Virus record (IMG/VR): IMGVR_UViG_3300035438_000394 | Coordinates: 1 to 25,992 of that record | Reading direction: 5' to 3' (one strand) | Origin: a virus | DNA length: 25,992 nt | Part shown: piece after piece, positions 18,739 through 25,992 of the stretch | Layout: each line of letters begins with the position of its first letter | How positions within the stretch are numbered: the first letter of the stretch is position 1 | The notes under the pieces: generated by a model | What the model was told of the DNA's origin: nothing | Seen by the model: only the letters and a program-made list of their open reading frames with translations | Databases searched by the model: none | Position numbers and translations under genes: made by a program

Positions 18739-20268
18739 ATGGCACTACTAGGATCATCCGTTGACCCGCGCCTGTTTGTTCAGGACTACTCAGGCTTTAC
18801 CCGCGCTGCCGACATTCAAGGTCAGAGCATGGCTAACATTGGAGCTGATATTGGAGGGATTGCAAAACAATTCGGAGAATATAAGAAGCAACAATCTGAA
18901 CAAGAGAAGCGAGTAAAGTCTGCGGAACTTGTTGCTAATGCCATTGCTAAAAGTTTTCCGACACTTGCTCCAGTTGCTATGGAGGCCCAGATGATAATGG
19001 GAGACAAAAATAATTCGTTGCAAGATCGGGTTGCTGCCGCAGACGCTGTTGAAAAAGCATTGAACATTGGAATCAGCAATGCGTATAAAGAACGTGAATT
19101 TGGTTTGCAGAAGAGGCAACTTGATATTGAAGAGGGACAAGGAGTTCAATCTGCATTGATAAAGCGAGCCGAGTTGGAAGCTGAGGCAAATGAACCTATT
19201 AAGCTAAAACCCAGAACAATAACTCTTGGTCCCGATAGTGCCGCTGACGTTTTAGGAGACGACTATGGAAATATTTATGATCCCAAAACCAAATTAAGGA
19301 TTGTTGATTTTGATGGGTATGTAGCCGGGAAACCACTGGAAGAAACTACCATGTCGGATGACACCAATGGGCTTCCGCCGTTTTCGCAATATAAAAGCAA
19401 TGTTTCGACCAATACCGGGGACGTGCTTCCTAATTTGGTTCCAGAATTATCAGCTGAACAACAGGCGGAAGTGGATATTAAGGGAGCGGCCTATCTTGAT
19501 GGAGTAGCCGTTGCAGGAACGCCACTTGCAGGCGTAACTACTCCTATTGCAACAGAGCGAACAACTAGCCAAAGTGTCGCTGAACTAGCTAGTCCAACTT
19601 ATACTCCAATTCCTCAGCCTAGAGATCCGGTCGCAATTCAAAAGGCTGTTGATCTTACCAGTGATGGGGCAACGAGTGGGTTAACCCCAAGATCGCGGAA
19701 GGTCAACAGGGAGCCGCTTGTAAGAGTGAATACTGGAGATGACCCTCAACAGCAAAGGGAAACTGCAATTGACAAATCACTGCTTGAAACTAAAGCTGGA
19801 GCAGCACAAGTTGCGTCTCAACTTTCAAAGATTGAAGAAATCTCAAAACTTCTTGATGAAGGTGTAAACACGGGGTTTGCACAAAATGTGCTTATGCAGG
19901 GCAAGAGAATATTTGGGCAAGACGTATCAGATCAAGAGGCGTTCAAGGCAGCTTCTGGCAATGTTGCTCTTGGATTTATCAACCTTACAAAAGGTGCAAT
20001 TTCAGATAGGGAAATGCAATATTTTACCGAGGTTCTTGCCCCAAGTATTGGCACCTCTGTTGAGGGTAATAAAAAAATTGTCGAGTTTCTTCGTAAAGCC
20101 GCCGACAAAGCCGCAAAAGTAGAAGGAATCATATCAAACGGAATGAGATCTGGAAAATCAGCATTTGACATTGATGACGAGGTGCAAAAATTTAGAAACA
20201 CTGAAGCGATTGGTCCAAAAGAAGTTGGTGGGATGAATGAAATTTACAGCAAACACGGAGTCCAATGA
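18739..20268 (+). CDS. Internal virion protein, 509 aa
   Basis: A 509-residue protein with an N-terminal helical part (ADIQGQSMANIGADIGGIAK, then a charged coiled coil EYKKQQSEQEKRVKS), a long polar Thr/Pro/Ser-rich linker (about residues 200-350), and a helical C-terminal domain containing EISKLLDEGVNTGFAQNVLM and LGFINLTKGAISDREMQYFT. The layout and place between other internal proteins suggest a structural or ejection protein comparable in order to T7 gp15. No catalytic motif is visible. The stop overlaps the next start as ATGA. Confidence 0.6.
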   Translation: MALLGSSVDPRLFVQDYSGFTRAADIQGQSMANIGADIGGIAKQFGEYKKQQSEQEKRVKSAELVANAIAKSFPTLAPVAMEAQMIMGDKNNSLQDRVAAADAVEKALNIGISNAYKEREFGLQKRQLDIEEGQGVQSALIKRAELEAEANEPIKLKPRTITLGPDSAADVLGDDYGNIYDPKTKLRIVDFDGYVAGKPLEETTMSDDTNGLPPFSQYKSNVSTNTGDVLPNLVPELSAEQQAEVDIKGAAYLDGVAVAGTPLAGVTTPIATERTTSQSVAELASPTYTPIPQPRDPVAIQKAVDLTSDGATSGLTPRSRKVNREPLVRVNTGDDPQQQRETAIDKSLLETKAGAAQVASQLSKIEEISKLLDEGVNTGFAQNVLMQGKRIFGQDVSDQEAFKAASGNVALGFINLTKGAISDREMQYFTEVLAPSIGTSVEGNKKIVEFLRKAADKAAKVEGIISNGMRSGKSAFDIDDEVQKFRNTEAIGPKEVGGMNEIYSKHGVQ

Positions 20269-23200
20269 GTGAAGCAAAAAAAACCAAAGCTGAAATCGAA
20301 TCGGAAATCCAAAAAATATTTCAAGTTGGCCAAGTAATTGACAAGAAGCTTGACGCGGCAAAAGCTTCCGGCAATAAAAAAGAATTTGACTCGTTAATTA
20401 GTGATTTAAGAGCAATAAAGGAGCAAGAAGGATTTCTTGAAACCCAATTTTCTTTACTTCAAGAACAAGAAGAAAAACCAAAGCTGGAAGAGGTTCGCAA
20501 GCTCACAAAAGAACTTGAAGCTCGCCCTTCCTACGCGCCTAATTATATAGGTTTGGGTGGTGGTGGATATAATGTCCCCCCTGTGATTACAGATCAACCA
20601 TCTGCCGAAGAACTTAAGGCAAGGCAACGCGAGGTTATCGGCCAACTTTACAACGCTCCAGTCAGCAAAGATGGTCGTATGTCAGAGCAACTACCAGCCG
20701 GAGTCAGGGCAGGTGTTGGAGCATTGCCGACTCCCGAGTCAGAACTTCAATACTTAAAAAAAACCTATCCAGACGCAAACATTGTTCCAATTAGTGTTGC
20801 AGGCAATACAGAGTATTTGATAAAAAATCAAGACGGAACAAGTTTCACAACACTCGACAAGGGTGTTGCGGGAACGGCAGGAATGCTTGCTGTTGAGGCT
20901 CCGCTTGCTGTTGCTGAAATTGGAGCCACATTAGGAACGCTGGCTGCAACTAAAAGTCCAGTCACAGCAACCCTTGCTGGTGGAGCAACAAGAGCCACAC
21001 TTGGACCCGTTGCAGACTATATAACTAGAGCCGCGCTAGACATGCCACAAAGCGTGGGTGAAAGCGTTTTGAGGCGCGGAACGGAAGCGGCTATTGGAAC
21101 GGCACTTGGACTTGGAATTGATGTGATTCCGGCATCAGTAATTGCAGCGAGAACACCAAGCAACTTTAAGAATGAGTTTCTTAAGACTTACGAAAAATCA
21201 GTCAAAAGGTTGAATCTTCCACCGTCCGCTGTTCCAGCTGGCGCACAGTTCGGCAAACAAGGACTTGAAACGGCTCAAGAACTAAGCGGTCAATTCCCGG
21301 GGTCTGGAATCGCTAGCAACATGAGAAAGGCGCAGGAAAGCATTCGCACTCTTTTTGAAGGATTAAAAGGGAGCATTCCAGCCACCGCGAATGATTTTAA
21401 ATCTATTGCGGTTAATCAAGATGGGCAACGTCGCGCTCTTTCAAACAGCATCGCCAGAAACAACAACAAAAATGTTGCTCTTATTGATGACGCAGTAAGC
21501 AAAATACTGAAGCCTCGAGCAAAAGCAAATGTGGACGATTTAGGTGGATTTCTAAGAGGCACTATTGAATCAGCAGAAAACCAAGCAAAAAAATCAACAG
21601 AAGAGCAGTATAAAGTATTAGCTGATGTTGCTGATCAAGCTGGATTTCAAATCAAAGCAGAAGACTTGCTTGGCATTGTATCAAAAATCAAAAAACAAGC
21701 AAACCCTAAAAAGGCATATGATGAGTCTGCTACCAACGGGGTTGAAAATAGGCTCAGGTCGCTAATCGCAGATAAAAAAGAAATTTCTAATCTTGAGGCA
21801 AGAATTGCTGGCGAGAAAGATGTTGCCAAATCAAACGAATTACTAGGGCGAATTGAATCAATCAAAAAAAGAGGCGACTTAAGTTTTACGGATTTTGACT
21901 CTTATATCAAATCGTTTAACGATGCGCGTCCAGATAATGCAGTTGGTGGAACAACAAAAGACGCGTTAGGGGTCAAGGTTGCCTCTGAACTTTCTAAACT
22001 AAGAAGGGGAATTTATAGTAATTTTAACGCAATAAATCCAGATGGGACGATTAAGAATCTTGGAGAGGAGTTTCAGAAGGCTACTGAATTGGTTGAGGCT
22101 AGAATTGCATTTGAGGGGAATACTCTTGGTGGAGTGCTCAAGGAGATTGTTGGAGAGCAAGCAACAACGCCAAGGGATATCGTAAGTTCTGTTATGAAAG
22201 AGCCATTTACAATTAATCGAGTTTTGCGGGCAGCAAAAGACCTTGAATTAGCTGATCCCACTCAAGTGGGAATTACTAATAAAATGCAGGAAATGATGCG
22301 CCTTCAATACCTTAACGATCTTGGAATGAGTGGCAAGAAAGGGGTTGCCCGTCTTGATTATGATCAAGGAATGCTTGATTCACTTTATGGTGATAAATCA
22401 AATTTGGCGGCTAAAGGTCTTGACAGCTTAAACAATAAGCTCAAAGTCCTAAAGTCGTCAAATGTTCCAGAGATGACCCTTACGGATCTAAACGCTTTTT
22501 CTTCTGCTCTTAGTCAAGACGCAAGAGACGAAGTGGCTAGCGGAATCATTAAAAGGACATCCTTGGAAAAACAAGAACAAGATCTAGTAAGGTCGTCAAT
22601 ATTCAAAGCTGCACAAAAAGGGAACTTTGAAAATATTGACCCAGACTTACTTTCTAAATCAATACTTTCAAAAGGAACGACTATTGGAGAAACAAAAACT
22701 ACAATGGTAAAGCTCAACCAATCTTCACCAGAATCAAGAAATCTTTTTAAAGGAGATTTTATGAGGAACCTACTTGATGAATATCCCGGAGGAGATCCTT
22801 CTGCTGGTGCGCCATACACTCCTTTATTTGATGCTAGAAAGTTTCTCGCTGATTGGGAAGCACCAACCGGAAAGTCTCAATTTGCTCAGAAACTAGAAAC
22901 CGTGCTTGGTGAATCAGACGCTCGGTTTATTTACGATTTGGCTAAGGTTTATGAAGGAAACACGATAGCTGACATTTCCGCGAAATCTAGTGGACTTAGG
23001 ACAATTAGAGGGGAGACAGGGACGACCTTTATCCTCCCTATTGGGCCAATTCTTTCTGCTGGAAAGAATCGTTATTTAGCAGCAATGCTTTCAACTGGAA
23101 GTGATCGGTATGGATTGAAAAGATCTCTTGCTAGAAACGCTTCGCCGGGTGATGTTAACGATGCCTACGTTAAAATGTTCAAAAACGCTTTTACAACAAG

Positions 23201-23312
23201 GCAGGGGATTACCGCTCTGGCTAACCAAGCATCAAGCGATCCCGAGTTCTCTGCTGAATTGCAAAACGCACTAAGGGAATTTGAGAAAAAAGAAGACTTG
23301 CAATCAAAATGA
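20265..23312 (+). CDS. Large internal virion/ejection protein, 1015 aa
   Basis: This is the largest protein of the window. The N-terminus is a charged coiled coil (residues 1-95). Residues about 205-290 are rich in Ala, Gly, Leu and Thr and could insert in membrane (AGTAGMLAVEAPLAVAEIGA; later AAIGTALGLGIDVIPASVIA). The rest is mainly charged helices with coiled-coil segments. This pattern and its place directly before the terminase genes resemble T7 gp16 and related DNA-ejection proteins. I see no lytic transglycosylase or peptidase motif, which T7 gp16 has. Its ATG overlaps the previous stop and has GGAG four bases upstream. Confidence 0.6.
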   Translation: MSEAKKTKAEIESEIQKIFQVGQVIDKKLDAAKASGNKKEFDSLISDLRAIKEQEGFLETQFSLLQEQEEKPKLEEVRKLTKELEARPSYAPNYIGLGGGGYNVPPVITDQPSAEELKARQREVIGQLYNAPVSKDGRMSEQLPAGVRAGVGALPTPESELQYLKKTYPDANIVPISVAGNTEYLIKNQDGTSFTTLDKGVAGTAGMLAVEAPLAVAEIGATLGTLAATKSPVTATLAGGATRATLGPVADYITRAALDMPQSVGESVLRRGTEAAIGTALGLGIDVIPASVIAARTPSNFKNEFLKTYEKSVKRLNLPPSAVPAGAQFGKQGLETAQELSGQFPGSGIASNMRKAQESIRTLFEGLKGSIPATANDFKSIAVNQDGQRRALSNSIARNNNKNVALIDDAVSKILKPRAKANVDDLGGFLRGTIESAENQAKKSTEEQYKVLADVADQAGFQIKAEDLLGIVSKIKKQANPKKAYDESATNGVENRLRSLIADKKEISNLEARIAGEKDVAKSNELLGRIESIKKRGDLSFTDFDSYIKSFNDARPDNAVGGTTKDALGVKVASELSKLRRGIYSNFNAINPDGTIKNLGEEFQKATELVEARIAFEGNTLGGVLKEIVGEQATTPRDIVSSVMKEPFTINRVLRAAKDLELADPTQVGITNKMQEMMRLQYLNDLGMSGKKGVARLDYDQGMLDSLYGDKSNLAAKGLDSLNNKLKVLKSSNVPEMTLTDLNAFSSALSQDARDEVASGIIKRTSLEKQEQDLVRSSIFKAAQKGNFENIDPDLLSKSILSKGTTIGETKTTMVKLNQSSPESRNLFKGDFMRNLLDEYPGGDPSAGAPYTPLFDARKFLADWEAPTGKSQFAQKLETVLGESDARFIYDLAKVYEGNTIADISAKSSGLRTIRGETGTTFILPIGPILSAGKNRYLAAMLSTGSDRYGLKRSLARNASPGDVNDAYVKMFKNAFTTRQGITALANQASSDPEFSAELQNALREFEKKEDLQSK

Positions 23313-23347
23313 AACTAGCGTTTTATTCTGATCAGCCAATACGATGA
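23309..23347 (+). CDS. 12-codon ORF bridging two genes
   Basis: ATG at 23309 overlaps the TGA of the large virion gene, and the 12-codon frame (MKLAFYSDQPIR) ends in a TGA overlapping the small terminase ATG. Both junctions are ATGA. It could be a leader that couples translation, or the remnant N-terminus of a deleted gene. Existence as a protein is unproven. Confidence 0.3.
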   Translation: MKLAFYSDQPIR

Positions 23348-23925
23348 GCGATGATCCAAACGAGAAGCTGAAAGCGGAATACGTTGACGAACGAGAAGAC
23401 AAATCTGCGTGGTTTCTTGAGGTCAAGGAGCGTGCCAAGTTGAACCCTTCAAACTGCGTCGAACACTATGCCCCAAACAAGGCCGCAATGGCCCTGTGGC
23501 TGGCCGCACAAGGCGCGAGGATAACCGACATCCAAAAGAAGACGGGGCTTGGCAGAGAGACCATCAGGGGCCTGCAATGGCGGCACAACGATACGCTGGA
23601 GACAAAACGCAAGGAGTTCTCGATGCGATACGCGATTGCAGCGCAAGACTACACAGACCTGCTCTTTGAGCGTTCCCAACAACTGTTTGATAATCCCGAG
23701 GAGCTTGCCAAGATTAGCCCTGATAAGCTAGCGGTGACGGTGGGCATCTTGACCGACAAGGCGGCGCAACTTACCGGAATGGCATCCTCAATCGTGGAAC
23801 ACCGCAAGGGGGCTAGTATTGACGATGCGGCTAAAATGATTTTTGATGCAAAGGCTCGGATTGCCAGTAAGATCAAGAGTGATGCCATTGATGTTGAAAT
23901 CATTGACGAACCAAATAGCTTCTGA
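23344..23925 (+). CDS. Putative small terminase subunit
   Basis: A 193-residue protein with a helix-turn-helix at about residues 50-80 (LAAQGARITDIQKKTGLGRE then TIRGLQWRHND), followed by helical segments and a charged C-terminus. Small terminases recognise the packaging site with an N-terminal HTH and form a ring that delivers DNA to the large subunit. Its place just before TerL, separated only by an HNH gene, is the main support. The nucleotide composition is more GC-rich than the preceding 1015-aa gene. A different DNA-binding protein cannot be excluded. Confidence 0.6.
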   Translation: MSDDPNEKLKAEYVDEREDKSAWFLEVKERAKLNPSNCVEHYAPNKAAMALWLAAQGARITDIQKKTGLGRETIRGLQWRHNDTLETKRKEFSMRYAIAAQDYTDLLFERSQQLFDNPEELAKISPDKLAVTVGILTDKAAQLTGMASSIVEHRKGASIDDAAKMIFDAKARIASKIKSDAIDVEIIDEPNSF

Positions 23926-23933
23926 TAAAAATC

Positions 23934-23968
23934 AAGCGTCAACCGGATGTGTGGTCCAGAAGACGCTT
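23934..23968 (+). other. Inverted repeat after the small terminase stop
   Basis: AAGCGTC (23934-23940) and GACGCTT (23962-23968) form a perfect 7-bp stem with a 21-base loop, eight bases after the TGA. There is no T-run. It may stabilise the transcript or be the leader of the HNH gene, which starts after an A/C-rich AACACAAAACATAAATG. Confidence 0.45.
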
Positions 23969-23983
23969 TAACACAAAACATAA

Positions 23984-24508
23984 ATGACTATGAAAAGTGC
24001 TGAGAAAAATAAGCCAGAACAAATACTGGATGTCAAGAATGTATCCAATTATTTGGATTACGATCCAGAAACCGGAATTTTTACTTGGAAGGTCAAAACG
24101 AAAACAAGTAGTGCTGGAGATGTCGCGGGACACGCAAATTGGCGCGGATACGTTTCAATTTGGATCAATGGGAAGCCGCATTACGCTCACCGATTAGCTT
24201 GGGCGTTTTGTAATGGCTCATGGCCTATTGGCGATATTGACCATATAAACGAAGATAAGTCTGACAATAAGATATGCAACTTGAGATTGGCTAGCCGATC
24301 TGAAAACATGTTCAACCGTGGTCGTAATAAGAATAATACTTCTGGGATGAAAGGAGTTGTTTTCTGTAAGACAACGCAAAAATGGAGAGGGCAAATTATG
24401 GTTGATCGGAAAAGCGTCAATCTAGGAAGGTTCAAAACCAAGGAAGAAGCGGCAAATTCGTATATGCGTAAGGCTCAAGAGGTCAGAGGGGAGTTTGCCA
24501 AATGTTGA
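23984..24508 (+). CDS. HNH homing-type endonuclease with AP2 domain
   Basis: A 174-residue protein with an HNH_3 (PF13392) core: AHRLAWAFCNGSW (His69), GDIDHINEDKSDN (Asp86, His87), and NLRLASRSENMFN, then an AP2-like DNA-binding domain from about residue 118 (SGMKGVVFCKTTQKWRGQI, GRFKTKEEAANSY). Such free-standing endonucleases cut intron- or intergene-free alleles and spread by repair. It is inserted between the terminase subunits, a well-known site for phage HNH genes, and overlaps the TerL start by seven bases. The start is ATG at 23984; a second in-frame ATG two codons later is also possible. Whether it only homes or also assists packaging is open. Confidence 0.85.
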   Translation: MTMKSAEKNKPEQILDVKNVSNYLDYDPETGIFTWKVKTKTSSAGDVAGHANWRGYVSIWINGKPHYAHRLAWAFCNGSWPIGDIDHINEDKSDNKICNLRLASRSENMFNRGRNKNNTSGMKGVVFCKTTQKWRGQIMVDRKSVNLGRFKTKEEAANSYMRKAQEVRGEFAKC

Positions 24509-25992
24509 AGTGGACAGAGCATCCAATCCTAGCCATTCCTACGGATGAGGAAATAGCTTACATGGATGCTGGAGAGTTGATGGAATTCCATCAAATTCGT
24601 GAAGAGGCTATTCGGAACGCGGCAAAAGATCCGTTTAGATATGGGTGGAAGTTTGAAAACTGGAAAAAACTTGAGAAATGCCTTGAAACAAGAAACGAAG
24701 CACTTATTAGCGGTGGGAATCGCAGTTCAAAAACTCAAGTAGGGGCATACTTTGTAGTCAAGGCGGCTATTGAAAACCCAAATTCCGACATCTTTTGTTT
24801 TGCACAAAACGCCGAGGTGTCAATTCGGCAGCAACAAGCGGCGGTATATGACTGGATGCCAGCGGAATTTAAGAACAAGCAAACAAGTCAAAACACATAT
24901 CTTTCTTATTCAAGAAAGAACGGGTGGACTGACAATTCTTTGATTTTGCCAAACGGATCGCGCATTTCATTTAAGACTTACGCTGCCTTCGCAAACAATT
25001 CAACCATTTTAGAGGGAGCGGAGCTTGGATCTAAAGAAGCGACGTGGCTTAACATTGGGACTTGGTGCGACGAAATGCTTGGTGGCCCTGAACTGGTTGA
25101 TACGTTAAGATTTCGGTTGGCGACCAGAAACAGCAAGATGATGCTTACGTTTACTCCAATTTTTGGATATACTGAGCTAATAAAGCAATACCTCGATGGG
25201 GCTAAGGTTCTTGAGAGCAGGGAGGCGGAATTGCTAAACAACGAAATCGTCCCCACGATCCTAGAATGCAAAAACATCAAGGGAACCATTCATTACTTCC
25301 ACTCTCAAGATAATCCGTTTGGTGGTTATGATCGGATAAAACAAACATTACTTGGAAAAACAAGAGAGGAAATCTTAATCAGAGCCTATGGAATCCCAAC
25401 AAAAGCGGCGGCAACCAAGTTCCCTAAGTTTAATAAGGTGGTCAACGTGGTTCCTCCCTCCTCCATACCAACCAAGAACATCACGCGCTATCACGTTATC
25501 GACCCTGCTGGGGCGAAGAACTGGTTTATGTGCTGGATTGCCATTGACGAGAGCGGGACGTTTTGGGTTTACCGCGAGTGGCCGGGAGTTGACGTTGGTG
25601 ACTGGGCTGAATGGAAAAGCGGGAAGTGGATGCCGGGGCCGGGGTCTAAAGGACAAGGCTTTGGTATCCGTGACTATATCGAGGCAATCCAAGAAATGGA
25701 AGGCGACGAGGAGATATTTGAACGACTTATAGACCCTCGCCTTGGGGCTGCAAAGTATCAGGTGCAGGATGGTTCCTCCTCGATCATTGAGGACTTAAGC
25801 GAATCAGGAATGGTTTGCATCCCTGCACCGGGGCTTGATATCGACGATGGACTTCAAGCGTTGATTGGCAAGATGTCATGGGATACCGCTCGACCTTTGG
25901 ATTCCGTAAACAGACCGCATTTCTACGTCAGCAGCGACTGCGAGAACATCATTCAAGCACTCTCTGAATACACTGGCGAAGGTGGGCTTAAG
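24502..25992 (+). CDS. terL: Large terminase subunit (partial, cut by right edge)
   Basis: The frame is open from the ATG at 24502 to the window end (497 codons). Walker A is ISGGNRSSKT (residues 69-78), Walker B WLNIGTWCDEM (Asp190, Glu191), and the coupling motif TFTP is at 216-219. HVIDPAGAKNWFMCWIAID begins the C-terminal RNase H-like nuclease domain with Asp334. TerL cuts concatemers and pumps DNA into the capsid using ATP. GGGGAG nine bases upstream is a Shine-Dalgarno-like signal inside the HNH gene. A later ATG at 24562 (MDAGEL) is an alternative start. The C-terminal end is missing. Confidence 0.88.
   Translation, partial: MLKWTEHPILAIPTDEEIAYMDAGELMEFHQIREEAIRNAAKDPFRYGWKFENWKKLEKCLETRNEALISGGNRSSKTQVGAYFVVKAAIENPNSDIFCFAQNAEVSIRQQQAAVYDWMPAEFKNKQTSQNTYLSYSRKNGWTDNSLILPNGSRISFKTYAAFANNSTILEGAELGSKEATWLNIGTWCDEMLGGPELVDTLRFRLATRNSKMMLTFTPIFGYTELIKQYLDGAKVLESREAELLNNEIVPTILECKNIKGTIHYFHSQDNPFGGYDRIKQTLLGKTREEILIRAYGIPTKAAATKFPKFNKVVNVVPPSSIPTKNITRYHVIDPAGAKNWFMCWIAIDESGTFWVYREWPGVDVGDWAEWKSGKWMPGPGSKGQGFGIRDYIEAIQEMEGDEEIFERLIDPRLGAAKYQVQDGSSSIIEDLSESGMVCIPAPGLDIDDGLQALIGKMSWDTARPLDSVNRPHFYVSSDCENIIQALSEYTGEGGLK

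Overview
The window looks like part of a tailed double-stranded DNA phage (or prophage) genome, probably a podovirus. It has two divergent transcription units separated by a 1.1 kb non-coding region (11654-12752). No rRNA, tRNA, CRISPR array, integrase or insertion sequence was seen. The host is not identified. Most free-standing start codons follow G-poor, A/C-rich leaders instead of a Shine-Dalgarno sequence. By inference this fits hosts that use Shine-Dalgarno weakly, such as Verrucomicrobiota, Bacteroidota or some Cyanobacteria, and an uncultured aquatic phage is my best guess.

Left arm (177-11653, minus strand): about 37 small, tightly packed early genes. At least sixteen junctions are ATGA, GTGA or TAATG overlaps, which helps fix several starts and reveals small genes (38-54 codons). 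The recognisable genes form a recombination and replication set: RecT annealing protein (6628-7404), RecB-family PDDEXK exonuclease (5139-5942), single-stranded DNA binding protein (4816-5142), RuvC-like resolvase (3963-4391), a DnaA domain IV protein (7688-8017) and a DnaC/IstB-like helicase-loader ATPase (177-764). Around them are zinc-ribbon proteins, an HTH protein, a probable phage ABA-sandwich protein, two predicted small membrane proteins and many unknowns. Compact hairpins sit a few bases after the stop codon where genes are not overlapping; three share a tRNA T-arm-like loop.

Centre (11654-12752): no convincing gene. It holds clustered repeats and palindromes: GATAAGC repeats, a 12-bp inverted repeat, two GC-centred palindromes overlapping a good leftward promoter, three phased ATTCAAACG sites, a rightward terminator-like hairpin, and a perfect TTGACA box before the late genes. 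It is the natural place for divergent promoters, operators and possibly an origin.

Right arm (12753-25992, plus strand): late virion and packaging genes. In order: a small protein, a large T7 gp12-like tail nozzle with inserted FCCH-like repeats, a tail-fibre protein, an unknown protein, an internal virion protein with a glycine-rich hydrophobic tail, a PAPS-reductase-like PP-loop protein, two large internal or ejection proteins, a probable small terminase, an HNH/AP2 homing-type endonuclease, and the large terminase cut by the right edge. The order nozzle, internal proteins, TerS, TerL resembles T7-like podoviruses. Portal, capsid, polymerase and lysis genes were not recognised and presumably lie outside.
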